Assembly: GCA_964539665.1 (NCBI GenBank)
Contig: CAZIKB010000014.1
Coordinates: 8,137-72,136, forward strand
Direction: 5' to 3'
DNA from: CAZIKB01 sp964539665
GTDB lineage: Bacteria > Zhuqueibacterota > Zhuqueibacteria > Oceanimicrobiales > Oceanimicrobiaceae
DNA: 64,000 nt
This document shows, one piece after another, positions 36,195-45,686 of this stretch. How positions within the stretch are numbered: the stretch's first letter is position 1; every line of letters begins with the position of its first letter. Both the position numbers and the translations under genes were made by a program. The notes below the pieces were generated by a model that saw only the letters and a list, made by a program, of their open reading frames with translations, searched no databases and was not told where the DNA came from.

Positions 36195-38675
36195 CTATTG
36201 TAAAAAGATCATTTTTTTCGTTTCAACAAAATCCCCGGACTTAAGTCGATAAATGTAAACACCGCTCGTTACTTTATTTCCATCTACATCCGTTCCATTC
36301 CATCGGGCGCTGTGTGCTCCTGCTGGTAGATCTGTGTTGACCAGCACCCGAACTTTTTGCCCCAGTAAATTGAATATAGTTAAATCCACCTGTGCATTTT
36401 GAGGCAATTCGTAATTAATGATCGTTTCAGGATTGAAAGGATTGGGATAATTTTGATTTAAGACAAACCGTTCCGGAACCTGGCCTGTCTTACTTTTCAC
36501 GTTGGTGAAAGGCTCGTCGGACACATCACTGGAAGTGTGGATACCGTCGCTAACCCAAACCCGGAAGCGTCCTTCTGCTCCTTTGATGATGTTGCTGATG
36601 TGAATGTTGACACTCATACTTGTTAAGTTTACAGCCAAAGGCTGCCAGGTCTCGCCATTATCCGGACTGTATTCTAAATGGAATAAAAGCGGATCATTGT
36701 CTGGATCACTGGCCGTCCACGAAACCTTTATGGTATCCCCTTCAGTCTTTTCAACACCACCTGGCGCAGTGATTGTTACGGTTGGTTCTGCGGCTCCGGC
36801 TAAGACGTTTTCCAGGATTTCTCCCAATTTTTTGATGTTCACTTCTGTGGTTCCATCCACATAAGGTACCATCTCCGAAATAGCCAGCAGCTCACTTTCA
36901 GTGATTTTATCAGGAGTGAAAGGGTAATTGGCAAGGACTGTGCCTGCAGCGTCCAGGAAGACAATGGCATAGTCGCCCGGGGAACGAGTCTTTATTTCGC
37001 CAGCATTGGGCAGGATAAACATTGGCAGAAGCTCAACATGATTGGCAGCGGGATCAATCGTCCCCACTGCGAGCAGACGATCTGTCGGATTATTGTCTCT
37101 GGGATCAACTATCCCCGGCCCGAATCTGGTTTGGAAGTAGTCCATCAAACCTTCATAGGTGTAGTCGCTTATCCATTGGTTTTGACAGTAGGTCATCAAG
37201 TCTTTTCATTCGGGATCGTAAATGTTGAAATTGTCCTGGTCAATCATTTCGAACCCGAAAAGGGCGTTATCTCCCGTGAGGTCCTGGCTTATACGGCCAT
37301 CGTCATGGGGGTATGCTGGGTCAGGATCAGCTTCATCACCGCATCTGCCAGCTCCATCATTGGGGCCGCCTTGAACATGGGAGCGACCAAAGGAGTGCGC
37401 CAGTTCATGGGCTCCATACCAGTCACCATAGGAACCATCCTGATCCCAGTCGAAATAATGACCGCTCTGAGGTATGCCGGTTGGGCCCGAGGCTACCTGG
37501 AGAGCAATATTTGCGCAACCACGCATAAAATCGCCACTGTCATCTACCATACCGTAGTAGCGTGTGTTAAATTTCACTTTCCCTCCAACGATGTCCCAGG
37601 CCCTGAAAACTTCGAGCTCAGAATTGACTGCTTCACAATCCGGCAGTCCCCCTTCATGTAAATAGCTGCGGAAGATAATATTCGCATCATGAATTGGAAA
37701 CGCATGTCGGAGCCATTGTTCCAATTGGAGAGCATGGAAATGATCCGGATAAATGAATGTACCCGAATACTCATGGCCAACTTTGTATATGATGACATTT
37801 AAAGTTGGTACTGTCTCGAACGTCACACTTGTCGAAACACTATTATTTGTGTAGTCTGTCTCAAGTGGAGAATAGCCCTGCGTAGCGGTAGAGGGATTCA
37901 CTATGGCTGTCAAGGAAACGTTGCTTAGCGTATACCAGTCTGGTAACTCAAAGAGGAATGCATGATCGAGCGTATTACGATCTGGCAAAAGTTGTACTTC
38001 GACTTGATTGTTCACTGGAGTGAGCATTGTATTACTGTTCTCACGCTGCAGGTACAGTCGAGCATCCGCCAATTGAGTAGCCGTAGTTGAGCTGACGTGG
38101 AATCGTACAAAAGTGTTCTTTTGGGCTACCAGTCGTATGCTGTTATTCAAATCCTGTATTGCTTGTGTTACCTCCAAATTGTTCGCGACCAGATCATCCT
38201 CTGCTACCAGTAGTTCTTTCGCCAGTACCATCATGTAAGCTGCCATGGCTCTAGTAACAGCCTGTTCCGGACAAAAACGTAATTCAAGTGCAGTCTGACA
38301 TGGTGGAATCAGGCCCGCTCTGTACGCGGATTCAACCCACTTGGCATACCATTCCCCTGTTGACACATCGGTGAACAGTCCTGTTGGCGCAGGCGGCTGG
38401 TAATCCTTGCCTTTTAGCATTCGCAGGAAGAAGACCGTCGCTTCGGCTCGCGAGTGTGCTTGTTCCGGACAGAAGACCAACGGATCCGTACCGCAGCCGG
38501 CAGTGTAACCGTCTTGCCATAATTGATGCACCCACTTTGCATACCACTCCGTAATGGGTACGTCGGCAAATATCTGCTCGGTTGGCTCGGACGGAATGTA
38601 CCCGGTGCCGTGGACGCCACGCGCAATGAAGACGGCCATTTCAGCCCGGGTCAGGGTGTCTTCGGGACAGAACAT
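36195..38675 (-). pseudogene. SLH-metzincin surface protein with type IX sorting domain, broken
   Basis: Read from 38675 down: two to three SLH repeats (RAEMAVFIARG, FADVPITEWYAKWVHQLWQDG, FTDVSTGEWYAKWVESAYRAG), a CARDB-like beta domain, then a zinc-protease domain with HELAHSFGRSH, the HExxHxxGxxH metzincin signature. An in-frame TGA at 37206-37208 follows IYDPE; the same frame resumes as KDLMTYCQNQWISDYTYEGL, the expected continuation, then a fibronectin-like domain and a sorting domain from QNYPNPFNPETIINYELP. An Arg CGA to TGA change is the simplest cause. The 5' end is also lost: there is no signal peptide, and the gene begins inside its first SLH repeat at a junction with other gene fragments. 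Confidence 0.82.
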
Positions 38676-38930
38676 GAACCATTACACCGTTGTTTTCAAG
38701 TACCTTAATAGTCTGCATATTTTCTGCTGCATTCGCTATTACTTCATTTTCCCCTAAACATATAACATTGCCAACAGACGGATTGAAACCAAGATGCGGA
38801 ACTTCAATGACATCAAAGCCTTTGAAAAAATTATCAGGAAATACCTCACTGCAAAAGAGTATTCTTTCGGGACCTCTTGCGCTCATTGCTCCACCCAGAT
38901 GTTGATAGGAGCCTTTTACTGATATGGTTC
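38676..38930 (-). pseudogene. Arginine deiminase/DDAH-like fragment
   Basis: The minus-strand frame between the permease and SLH pieces reads ERILFCSEVFPDNFFKGFDV, IEVPHLGFNPSVGNVICLGE and NEVIANAAENMQTIKVLENN, then GVMVHV. This is the C-terminal third of a dimethylarginine dimethylaminohydrolase/amidinotransferase-type guanidino hydrolase. The catalytic His and the Cys-containing C-terminal segment are missing because the sequence jumps into an SLH gene at about 38676. The left junction with the permease is near 38930. Assignment rests on short motifs. Confidence 0.55.
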
Positions 38931-38934
38931 GTAC

Positions 38935-39357
38935 TTCAGATAAGAAGATAATTTCTTGAGTTGGCAAAGCTGGAAAAAAGTAGCCGAAATATTCAGCAAA
39001 ACCCACGCCCAGAGCCGCGATGGAGCCGCCCATTGCTACCAAGAACAGTATCCAACCAAAGAAAAATCAGAATAGATGTCCATAAGTTTCTTTTAGATAA
39101 ACATAGTGACCGCCGGCCTCAGGCATGGCTGCACCGAGTTCAGCAAAAGTGAAAGCGCCGGCGAGGATTAATAGTCCGCCTACAACCCATACCAGCAAAA
39201 TCAGCACAGTTGAGGGGAGAGCTTGCGCCACGATGCCGGTGGTTAGAAAGATTCCTGAACCAATCACGATTCCTGTCATCATCATGATAGAATCGAATAA
39301 GCCGAGTTGCCTGGTTAAGTCTGCTTTTTCTTTTGTGCTCGTCTTGGAGTTTGACAT
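38935..39357 (-). pseudogene. APC-family amino-acid permease, N-terminal fragment with in-frame stop
   Basis: The N-terminal part of an APC transporter: LGLFDSIMMMTGIVIGSGIF with the helix-1 GSGIF substrate motif, helix 2 (STVLILLVWVVGGLLILAGA) and AELGAAMPEAGGHYVYLKE. An in-frame TGA at 39067-39069 interrupts ETYGHLF; the frame then continues FGWILFLVAMGGSIAALGVG and FAEYFGYFFPALPTQ, the normal next helix. Gly is expected at the stop position (GGA to TGA). The gene then breaks off at about residue 140 of an expected 450 or so and joins another fragment. It is non-functional as sequenced. Confidence 0.75.
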
Positions 39358-39568
39358 TTATCTTAATTGGTAACAGGACAGGAAATTCCTTGAAAAAATC
39401 AATTTGATTTAAGAATCAAGAAATTTGACTTATTATGACTTTTATATATAATAAAAATGGGATTAATTTCCTACCAGTTTTTTGATTTGTTGCTAAATCT
39501 AATTTGAGGAATCCTCATGGTTTCATTCGTTGCTTCTTTTTGTGTAAACGGTCTAACCTGAATAATTC

Positions 39569-39695
39569 ATCACGGAAAAACACGGAGCGGCGAAGCCGCA
39601 AATCACAAATATCAAATGATCAAATCCCAAATAAATATCAAGATTCAAAACTCAAGATCGTAAACAGCAGTCGAGGTCATGCCCATCAATGACCT
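39569..39695 (+). repeat. Dispersed repeat family, copy A
   Basis: Begins CACGGAAAAACACGGAGCGG and contains GCCGCAAATCACAAAT, AAATGATCAAATCCCAAATA, TTCAAAACTCAAGATCGTAA and CAGCAGTCGAGGTCATGCCC. Copies B (42618-42740, same strand) and C (50983-51097, opposite strand) align along the whole length. It is non-coding; short open frames through it are fortuitous. It lies in a 424-base gap (39358-39781) that otherwise shows nothing. Confidence 0.8.
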
Positions 39696-39781
39696 AGTCG
39701 GCGTCGTTTGAAATTTCGGTGTTTCTGTGGTGAATAATTCAGGCCTGGTGACTCCCAAATGAATTTGAGCGTCCGTATGGC

Positions 39782-42577
39782 CTATTTTATGTATAACATC
39801 TTCATGGTCTTGTTATACCCTTCTGTTTCCAAACGACACAGGTAGATACCGCTGGGCTGGTTTGTTGGCGTCCAATCGAACTCAAAGAGCCCTTTTGACA
39901 TGGTTCCCTCATAGAGCATTTCAATCTCTTTGCCAAGAACATTATAAACGGTTATTTTTGCAAAGCCCGAATTCGGCAGGTTAAACCGAATCGTAGTTGC
40001 TGCATTGAATGGATTGGGATAGCATTGATACAAATTATACGTTTTAGCCGATGCTTGTGCTTCCTCATCCCAATACTGAATATTTGCCCAGATATCGTAG
40101 CCTTTGCCGGGCGTGCGGTTATCGGCCCAGGCAGTATAGATTTTGCCATTAGATAATTGAACGCTTGGGTACCATTGAATTCTGTCGCCAGTAGTGTTTA
40201 ATCGAAAACTGCCATTCAGAGGTTTGCCATCACTGGAATATCGCTGTCCGTAAATGTCCCCATTTCCTGTATAATAATCATCCCAGGCGATGACGAATCT
40301 ACCAGTTCTATCCATGGCAATGGCGGAATAGTTACTAATGCTGCCGCCATCGAAGTTAGTGACCTGGAAATTATCGCCCAGTGGATCGCCATTCTGATCA
40401 TATCTCTGGGCATAAACGCCCAAACTATCATTATCAAATTGCCATACGATTAAAAAATTTCCCTGTCCATCCACGGCTGAGTGAGGGCGGTATTGTTTTG
40501 CATTTTCGACATACTTGTTTACTTTGAAATTTTGGCCCTCTGCCGAACCATCACTGGAATAACGTTGGGCATAGATATCGCTTTTATAGTTTTCTCGACG
40601 ATCTACCCAGGAAATGATAACATTACCTTTTGAATTTACTGCAATACATGGTTGCCTGTTAACATCAGCGCTGTCCTCAACATCATTGACTCGAAAAGTA
40701 CTTCCTGACGCAGTTCCATTAAAGGTATATCGTTTTGCATAGATATTATCGTCATCATTTTCGCTACTAACTTCAGCCCGCCAGGTGATGATAAAGTTAC
40801 CGCTGCCGTCTATGCCAACGGATGGAGAGGAAAGATACCCGGTACCCAGGTCATTGTTGACATGAAAGTTTGGGCCTTGCGGAGCCCCATTCCTGGAATA
40901 CCGCTGGGCATAGATGCTCTTCTCATTATTTCGGACATCCAACCAAACGATAATGAATTCTCCTGCGCCATTCTGAGTAATTGACATAGAACCATATCTA
41001 TAAACCATACCTTCATCATCGTTCACTCTGAAAGGAACACCAATAGGAATCCCCATAAAGTCGTAACGCCGGGCGTATATGTCTGTATAGCTATATATTT
41101 TATCATTCCAGACCACCACAAAATTCCCGTACCTGTCTGTAGCTATTTCCGGGCTTGTCTGCAAGCCGCTGTCTACATCATCATTGACTTTGAAATTATT
41201 TCCCGAATGGATTCCAGTACTCATCAGCCGCTGAACATAAATATCCTGCTCTCCATGGCGAGAATCTCCCCAGGTAATGTAATAGTCTCCTTGCTCGTCC
41301 GCCACAACCTGAACTTGAAAATAGTATTTGCTGAAGCTACCTTCACCGTCATTTATCTTGAAGTTATTTTCAACTTTCGTTCCATCATATTTTAATCGCT
41401 GAGCGTAAATATCTCTTTCATCTCTTTCGTCACTCCATATCACCAGCACATTGCCGTTATCATCCATGGCAACGGCAGGTGAACTTTGATAAGCGTTACC
41501 ATTATCATCATTCACTCGAAAATTATTCCCCACGGCCGTTCCAGCTTCATTGTAGCATTGAGCATAAATGTCTTCGTCACCGTTTCTTCTATCTCGCCAC
41601 GCAATAATGAATTGACCTTTCTGATTACTGGCAATTGCAGGCGCCCATTTGCCCGTATCATCACTGACGTTGAATGTGCTTCTAAGGGTGGTCCCATCTA
41701 TTGCAACGTGGCGCGCATAAATGTTAGATGGATAATTACTCTTCCATGCGATAATAAAATTTCCCTTTCCATCAGGTGTTATCGCAGGCCTACGAGAACA
41801 GCAGTGTGCCTCCATGCCGCTTTCATTAACTTTAAAAGTACTCCCTGACCGAGAACCATCCCGAAAAAAGCCTTGCGCAAAGATGTCTTCAGATAAATAG
41901 CGGTCTTCATACTGCCAGTGGCCCATGAAAGCGATCATGAAATCCCCGTTATCATTCATGGTAATGGTTGGAGCGCGCCAAATCTTTACATCATCATCGT
42001 TGACTTTAAAATTATTACTTGTGGGTGTACCGTCCGGAGCATAGCGCTGCGCGTATATAGTGCTATGGTTATCTCTACGATCCCACCATGTGATCACGAA
42101 ATTCCCATCATGATCGGATGCCACTGCAGGACCGTATGGGTTTGAAAATTTTTCATCATCGTCGACCCTGAAATTGTCCCCCAAAGGCGTGCTATTTTCG
42201 TCATAAAGTTGCGCAAATATGTCACGATCACCATTTCGCTCATCATGCCATACCACGATAAAACTGCCGTTTTGAAGTGCAGCTATGGCAGGCCATGATT
42301 GATCGCCTCCACGGGGACCTTTATTTGTATTGACCAGAAAATCGGGAACGAATGCATCCAGGGTTTCGGCACCATCTGCATTAAATGAAGCAGAATAAGA
42401 TTTGTATGTGCGGAAATTCAGCGCATCGAGACCAGAACGGTTTCTTCTCGCCAGGTCATTGAAAAGTATTTCATCTTCACACTCACGAAACCGCTGAAGT
42501 TCCTGGGCTTCGGTTAAGATAGCCCCAGAGAGTGCAAAAAGAAACATGACTACGAGTACAAACGATTTGTTCAACAT
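39782..42577 (-). CDS. Large secreted repeat protein with type IX sorting domain
   Basis: The 931-residue precursor has a signal peptide (FVLVVMFLFALSGAILTEAQ), then about 13 repeats of 50-odd residues on the pattern PAIAMDDNGNFVIVW, DIYAQRY, GDNFRVNDD. Each repeat has the look of a beta-propeller blade or stacked beta unit. The C-terminus from YQCYPNPFNAATTIRFNLP to MKMLYIK is a type A sorting/FlgD-like domain, so the protein is sent to the cell surface. The function could be adhesion or glycan binding; no enzyme motif is seen. A good ribosome site (AAGGAGGA) precedes the ATG. It is flanked by two direct copies of a dispersed repeat. Confidence 0.85.
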   Translation of the reverse strand: MLNKSFVLVVMFLFALSGAILTEAQELQRFRECEDEILFNDLARRNRSGLDALNFRTYKSYSASFNADGAETLDAFVPDFLVNTNKGPRGGDQSWPAIAALQNGSFIVVWHDERNGDRDIFAQLYDENSTPLGDNFRVDDDEKFSNPYGPAVASDHDGNFVITWWDRRDNHSTIYAQRYAPDGTPTSNNFKVNDDDVKIWRAPTITMNDNGDFMIAFMGHWQYEDRYLSEDIFAQGFFRDGSRSGSTFKVNESGMEAHCCSRRPAITPDGKGNFIIAWKSNYPSNIYARHVAIDGTTLRSTFNVSDDTGKWAPAIASNQKGQFIIAWRDRRNGDEDIYAQCYNEAGTAVGNNFRVNDDNGNAYQSSPAVAMDDNGNVLVIWSDERDERDIYAQRLKYDGTKVENNFKINDGEGSFSKYYFQVQVVADEQGDYYITWGDSRHGEQDIYVQRLMSTGIHSGNNFKVNDDVDSGLQTSPEIATDRYGNFVVVWNDKIYSYTDIYARRYDFMGIPIGVPFRVNDDEGMVYRYGSMSITQNGAGEFIIVWLDVRNNEKSIYAQRYSRNGAPQGPNFHVNNDLGTGYLSSPSVGIDGSGNFIITWRAEVSSENDDDNIYAKRYTFNGTASGSTFRVNDVEDSADVNRQPCIAVNSKGNVIISWVDRRENYKSDIYAQRYSSDGSAEGQNFKVNKYVENAKQYRPHSAVDGQGNFLIVWQFDNDSLGVYAQRYDQNGDPLGDNFQVTNFDGGSISNYSAIAMDRTGRFVIAWDDYYTGNGDIYGQRYSSDGKPLNGSFRLNTTGDRIQWYPSVQLSNGKIYTAWADNRTPGKGYDIWANIQYWDEEAQASAKTYNLYQCYPNPFNAATTIRFNLPNSGFAKITVYNVLGKEIEMLYEGTMSKGLFEFDWTPTNQPSGIYLCRLETEGYNKTMKMLYIK

Positions 42578-42617
42578 GATAAGTCCTCCTTGTTTTTAAT
42601 CCATTTTACCGCGGTGC

Positions 42618-42740
42618 ACCACGGAAAAGCACGGAGTGGCGACGCCGCAAATCACAAATAACAAATGATCAAATCCCAAATAAATATCAATGTTCAAAAC
42701 TCAAAATCGTAAACAGCAGTCGAGGTTATGCCCAAAATTG
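42618..42740 (+). repeat. Dispersed repeat family, copy B
   Basis: Near-identical to copy A over about 120 bases (CACGGAAAAGCACGGAGTGG to CAGCAGTCGAGGTTATGCCC) and in the same orientation. A and B bracket the 931-residue secreted-protein gene. The remaining 150 bases to the next gene end show no feature. Confidence 0.8.
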
Positions 42741-42888
42741 ACTAGCTCAGTACAGGAATCAGCGGATACCCAGGGTTACATTTCTTTCATTGATCCACAA
42801 AAAGGAAAGAACCATTGTGGGCGATTCCATGATCCTGCCGTCGGCTCTTTTCTATCGAAAATCCCTGGAAAAGTGTGCACTAATCGAG

Positions 42889-45327
42889 TCACCGCAGTAG
42901 GATCAATTTTCGGCTTTGTTCAAATGAACCTGCTTTCAGTCTGTAAATATAGAGGCCGGTAGGTAAATCAGTTGCATTAAAAATGACGGAATGTTCACCG
43001 GCTTGTTGTTGGGTGTTGACTATTGTTTTAATCTTACGGCCAAGCATATCATAGATTGTAAGCCGCACAGCACTGTTCGTTTTTAGAAAATAAGTTATGG
43101 TTGTCTCAGCGTTAAAGGGGTTAGGAAAATTTTGATGTAACGTGAACTTTTCCAACAAGGGCACTTCTTCTGTTCCAACACTGGAAATTAAATTGTTCTC
43201 ATACCAGGCGATTTTACTATCAGATCGAGAAGCCGAAAGCACATCCATATCCCCATCGCCGTCGACATCTATAGCATAAACTGAAGCAGCGCCTCTCGCC
43301 GCGGAGGTGATGGTATAAGTATAAAAATAATGGCCGCCGCGGTTTACATGCAAGGCGATTTTATTATCAAAATACGAAGCCGAGAGCACGTCCATGTCCC
43401 CGTCATTTTCAACATCAACCGCATAGACCGAATAGGCGCCTTCGGCATGAAGAGTGATATCATGGCCGAGAAAGTTCTGGTTGCCGTCGTTCTCATACCA
43501 GGCGATTCTATTATCATATGATGATGCCGAAAGTACATCCATATTTCCGTCGCCATTGACATCCGCAGCATAGACAGATTGGGCATCTCCTGCCAAAGTG
43601 CTAATGGTATGGATACTAAAATTTTGGCTGCCGTCGTTCTCATACCAGGCGATTTTATTATTGCCACTTGAAGCGGAGAGCACATCCATATCCCCGTCGC
43701 CATCGACATCCACAGCATAGACCGATTTGGCGTACTTCGCAACAGCAGTGATGGTATAGGAGCTAAAATTCTGATTGCCGTCGTTCTCATACCAGGCGAT
43801 TTTATCATCATTTTGAGAAGCAGAGAGCACATCCACATCCCCATCACCGTCGACATCTACAGCAAAAACTGAGCAGGCGCCATCTGCGTCAGTGGTGATG
43901 GCACGGGTACTAAAGTTCTGATTGCCGTCGTTCTCATACCAGGCAATTTTATCATCATTTTGAGAAGCCGAAAGCACATCCACATCCCCGTCCCGGTCTA
44001 CATCAACGGCAAAAACTGAGCGGGCGCCATCCGCATCGGTGGTTATAGTACGAATGCTAAATTCCTCATTGCCATCGTTCTCATACCAGGCAATTTTATC
44101 GTCTCCGTATGAAGCGGAGAGCACATCCATATCCCCGTCAAAGTCAACGTCAACGGCATAGACGGAGCAGGCTGCATTTGCCGGTCTATTGGGGGCGATG
44201 ACGGTATGCGGGCTAAAATTCTGGTTGCCATCATTCTCATACCAGCCGATATAATTAACATAATAAGCGGAGAGTATGTCCACATCCCTGTCACTGTCAA
44301 TATCAACAGCTAAGACCGAGCTGGTTGGCAATACACTAGCAGTGATAGTATGGGCGTTAAAATTCTGGCTGCCATCGTTCTCATACCAGACGATTTTTTT
44401 GTCATAGTAAGAAGCTGGGAGCACATCCATATCCCCGTCGCCATCGAGATCCACAGCACAGACTGAGTAAGCGCCATCTGCACTGCGAGTGATGGTGTGG
44501 GTTCTAAAATTCTGGCTGCCGTTATTCTCATACCAGGCGATTTTATCATCATCATACGAAGCCGAGAGAACATCTATATCCCCGTCGCTGTCGAGATCCA
44601 CAGCATAGACTGAGCGAGCGCCATATGCACTGGTAGTGATGATATGGGCGCTAAAATTCTGGCTGCCGTCGTTCTCATACCAGACGATTTTATCGTCATT
44701 TCGAGAAGCGGAAAGCACGTCCACATCCCCGTCGTCGTCGAAATCAACGGCAAAAACTGAGCAGGCGCCATCTGCATCAGTAGTGATCGTTCTGACGCTA
44801 AAGTTCTGATTGCCGTCGTTCTCATACCAGACGATTTTATCGTCATTTCGAGAAGCGGAAAGCACGTCCACATCCCCGTCGTCGTCGAAATCAACGGCAA
44901 AAACTGAGCAGGCGCCATCTGCATCAGTAGTGATCGTTCTGACGCTAAAGTTCTGATTGCCGTCGTTCTCATACCAAGCGATTTTATCGTCTCCGTATGA
45001 AGCGGAGAGCACATCCATATCCCCGTCAAAGTCAACGTCAACGGCATAGACGGAGTTGGCGCCATTCGCATCAGTAGTTATCGTTCTGGGGCTAAAATTC
45101 TGATTGCCATCGTTCTCATACCAGGCGATCTTATCATCATCATACGAAGCCGAAAGCACATCTATATCCCCGTCGCTGTCGACATCAACGGCATAGACGG
45201 ACACGGGTCTATTTACAAAAGATGTTTCACTAGTGATAGTGTGGGGTACAAATTCCACCTGGTTTATGCTTGCGAATGCGGTCAAAAAGAAAAAGGTTAA
45301 AAGAGTTAAAATCGATTTTTTCTTCAT
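42889..45327 (-). CDS. FG-GAP/VCBS repeat surface protein with type IX sorting domain
   Basis: ATG at 45327 is chosen (signal peptide KKKSILTLLTFFFLTAFA); a GTG-rich upstream extension from 45360 is less likely. The 812-residue protein contains 14 tandem 49-residue units on the pattern SVYAVDVDGDGDMDVLSASY, DDKIAWYENDGNQNFS. Each has the calcium-binding D.D.DGD.D loop of FG-GAP/VCBS repeats, suggesting two seven-bladed propellers. The C-terminal domain starts QNFPNPFNAETTITYFLK and ends SRKLILLR, a type A sorting signal. It is probably a calcium-stabilised adhesin or binding protein at the cell surface. Confidence 0.9.
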   Translation of the reverse strand: MKKKSILTLLTFFFLTAFASINQVEFVPHTITSETSFVNRPVSVYAVDVDSDGDIDVLSASYDDDKIAWYENDGNQNFSPRTITTDANGANSVYAVDVDFDGDMDVLSASYGDDKIAWYENDGNQNFSVRTITTDADGACSVFAVDFDDDGDVDVLSASRNDDKIVWYENDGNQNFSVRTITTDADGACSVFAVDFDDDGDVDVLSASRNDDKIVWYENDGSQNFSAHIITTSAYGARSVYAVDLDSDGDIDVLSASYDDDKIAWYENNGSQNFRTHTITRSADGAYSVCAVDLDGDGDMDVLPASYYDKKIVWYENDGSQNFNAHTITASVLPTSSVLAVDIDSDRDVDILSAYYVNYIGWYENDGNQNFSPHTVIAPNRPANAACSVYAVDVDFDGDMDVLSASYGDDKIAWYENDGNEEFSIRTITTDADGARSVFAVDVDRDGDVDVLSASQNDDKIAWYENDGNQNFSTRAITTDADGACSVFAVDVDGDGDVDVLSASQNDDKIAWYENDGNQNFSSYTITAVAKYAKSVYAVDVDGDGDMDVLSASSGNNKIAWYENDGSQNFSIHTISTLAGDAQSVYAADVNGDGNMDVLSASSYDNRIAWYENDGNQNFLGHDITLHAEGAYSVYAVDVENDGDMDVLSASYFDNKIALHVNRGGHYFYTYTITSAARGAASVYAIDVDGDGDMDVLSASRSDSKIAWYENNLISSVGTEEVPLLEKFTLHQNFPNPFNAETTITYFLKTNSAVRLTIYDMLGRKIKTIVNTQQQAGEHSVIFNATDLPTGLYIYRLKAGSFEQSRKLILLR
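43190..45201 (-). repeat. 147-bp tandem repeat array inside the FG-GAP gene
   Basis: Fourteen units of about 147 bases (49 codons; one unit longer, one shorter). Two neighbouring units, around 44690-44840 and 44838-44985, are identical over nearly the whole unit, so a recent duplication or conversion has occurred, while the outer units have diverged. Confidence 0.85.
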
Positions 45328-45686
45328 TAGATTTCTTGCTCCATATTTTCCAGCCACCAAACAAAGTTTTTACTGTTAAAACATTGCTGCATCACTATTC
45401 ATATTATATATTGCCGTTAGATGCTTATAAAAAGTAACACAGTTTTTGTTAGGAAATAACTTTCCAATTATTTATTATTTGACTGGATGAAATATTTATT
45501 CACAGTAATCCCACCAGGAAGGTCATTCTGAAGAAATCTTTTTAGTATTCCACCTACAAAGCCTGTTAACCATTACAAATTCCAGTATTTAATAAAGGAA
45601 AACTTCTGAAGCGATGCGTGGTTTGCTGAATATTTACCCAATAAGAGAATGTCTCAGCCAGAAGAAAATTCACTGTGGCTTGTGTA
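45328..45686. other. Non-coding gap
   Basis: About 360 A+T-rich bases between the FG-GAP gene start and the end of the CHAT gene. No gene, repeat or convincing terminator was recognised. It should hold the promoter of the FG-GAP gene. Confidence 0.4.

Noticed and set aside
37206..39069. Reading TGA as an amino acid (recoded genetic code) to repair the SLH-protease and permease genes
   Set aside because: Intact genes in the window end naturally in TGA (for example the CoA ligase at 5990, the DUF6962-like gene at 31776 and the kinase at 54406), and the first broken gene is stopped by TAA. Ordinary nonsense changes fit better.
43190..45201. CRISPR-like periodicity
   Set aside because: The 147-base period is coding (49 codons with a conserved calcium loop) and there are no short repeats separated by unique spacers.
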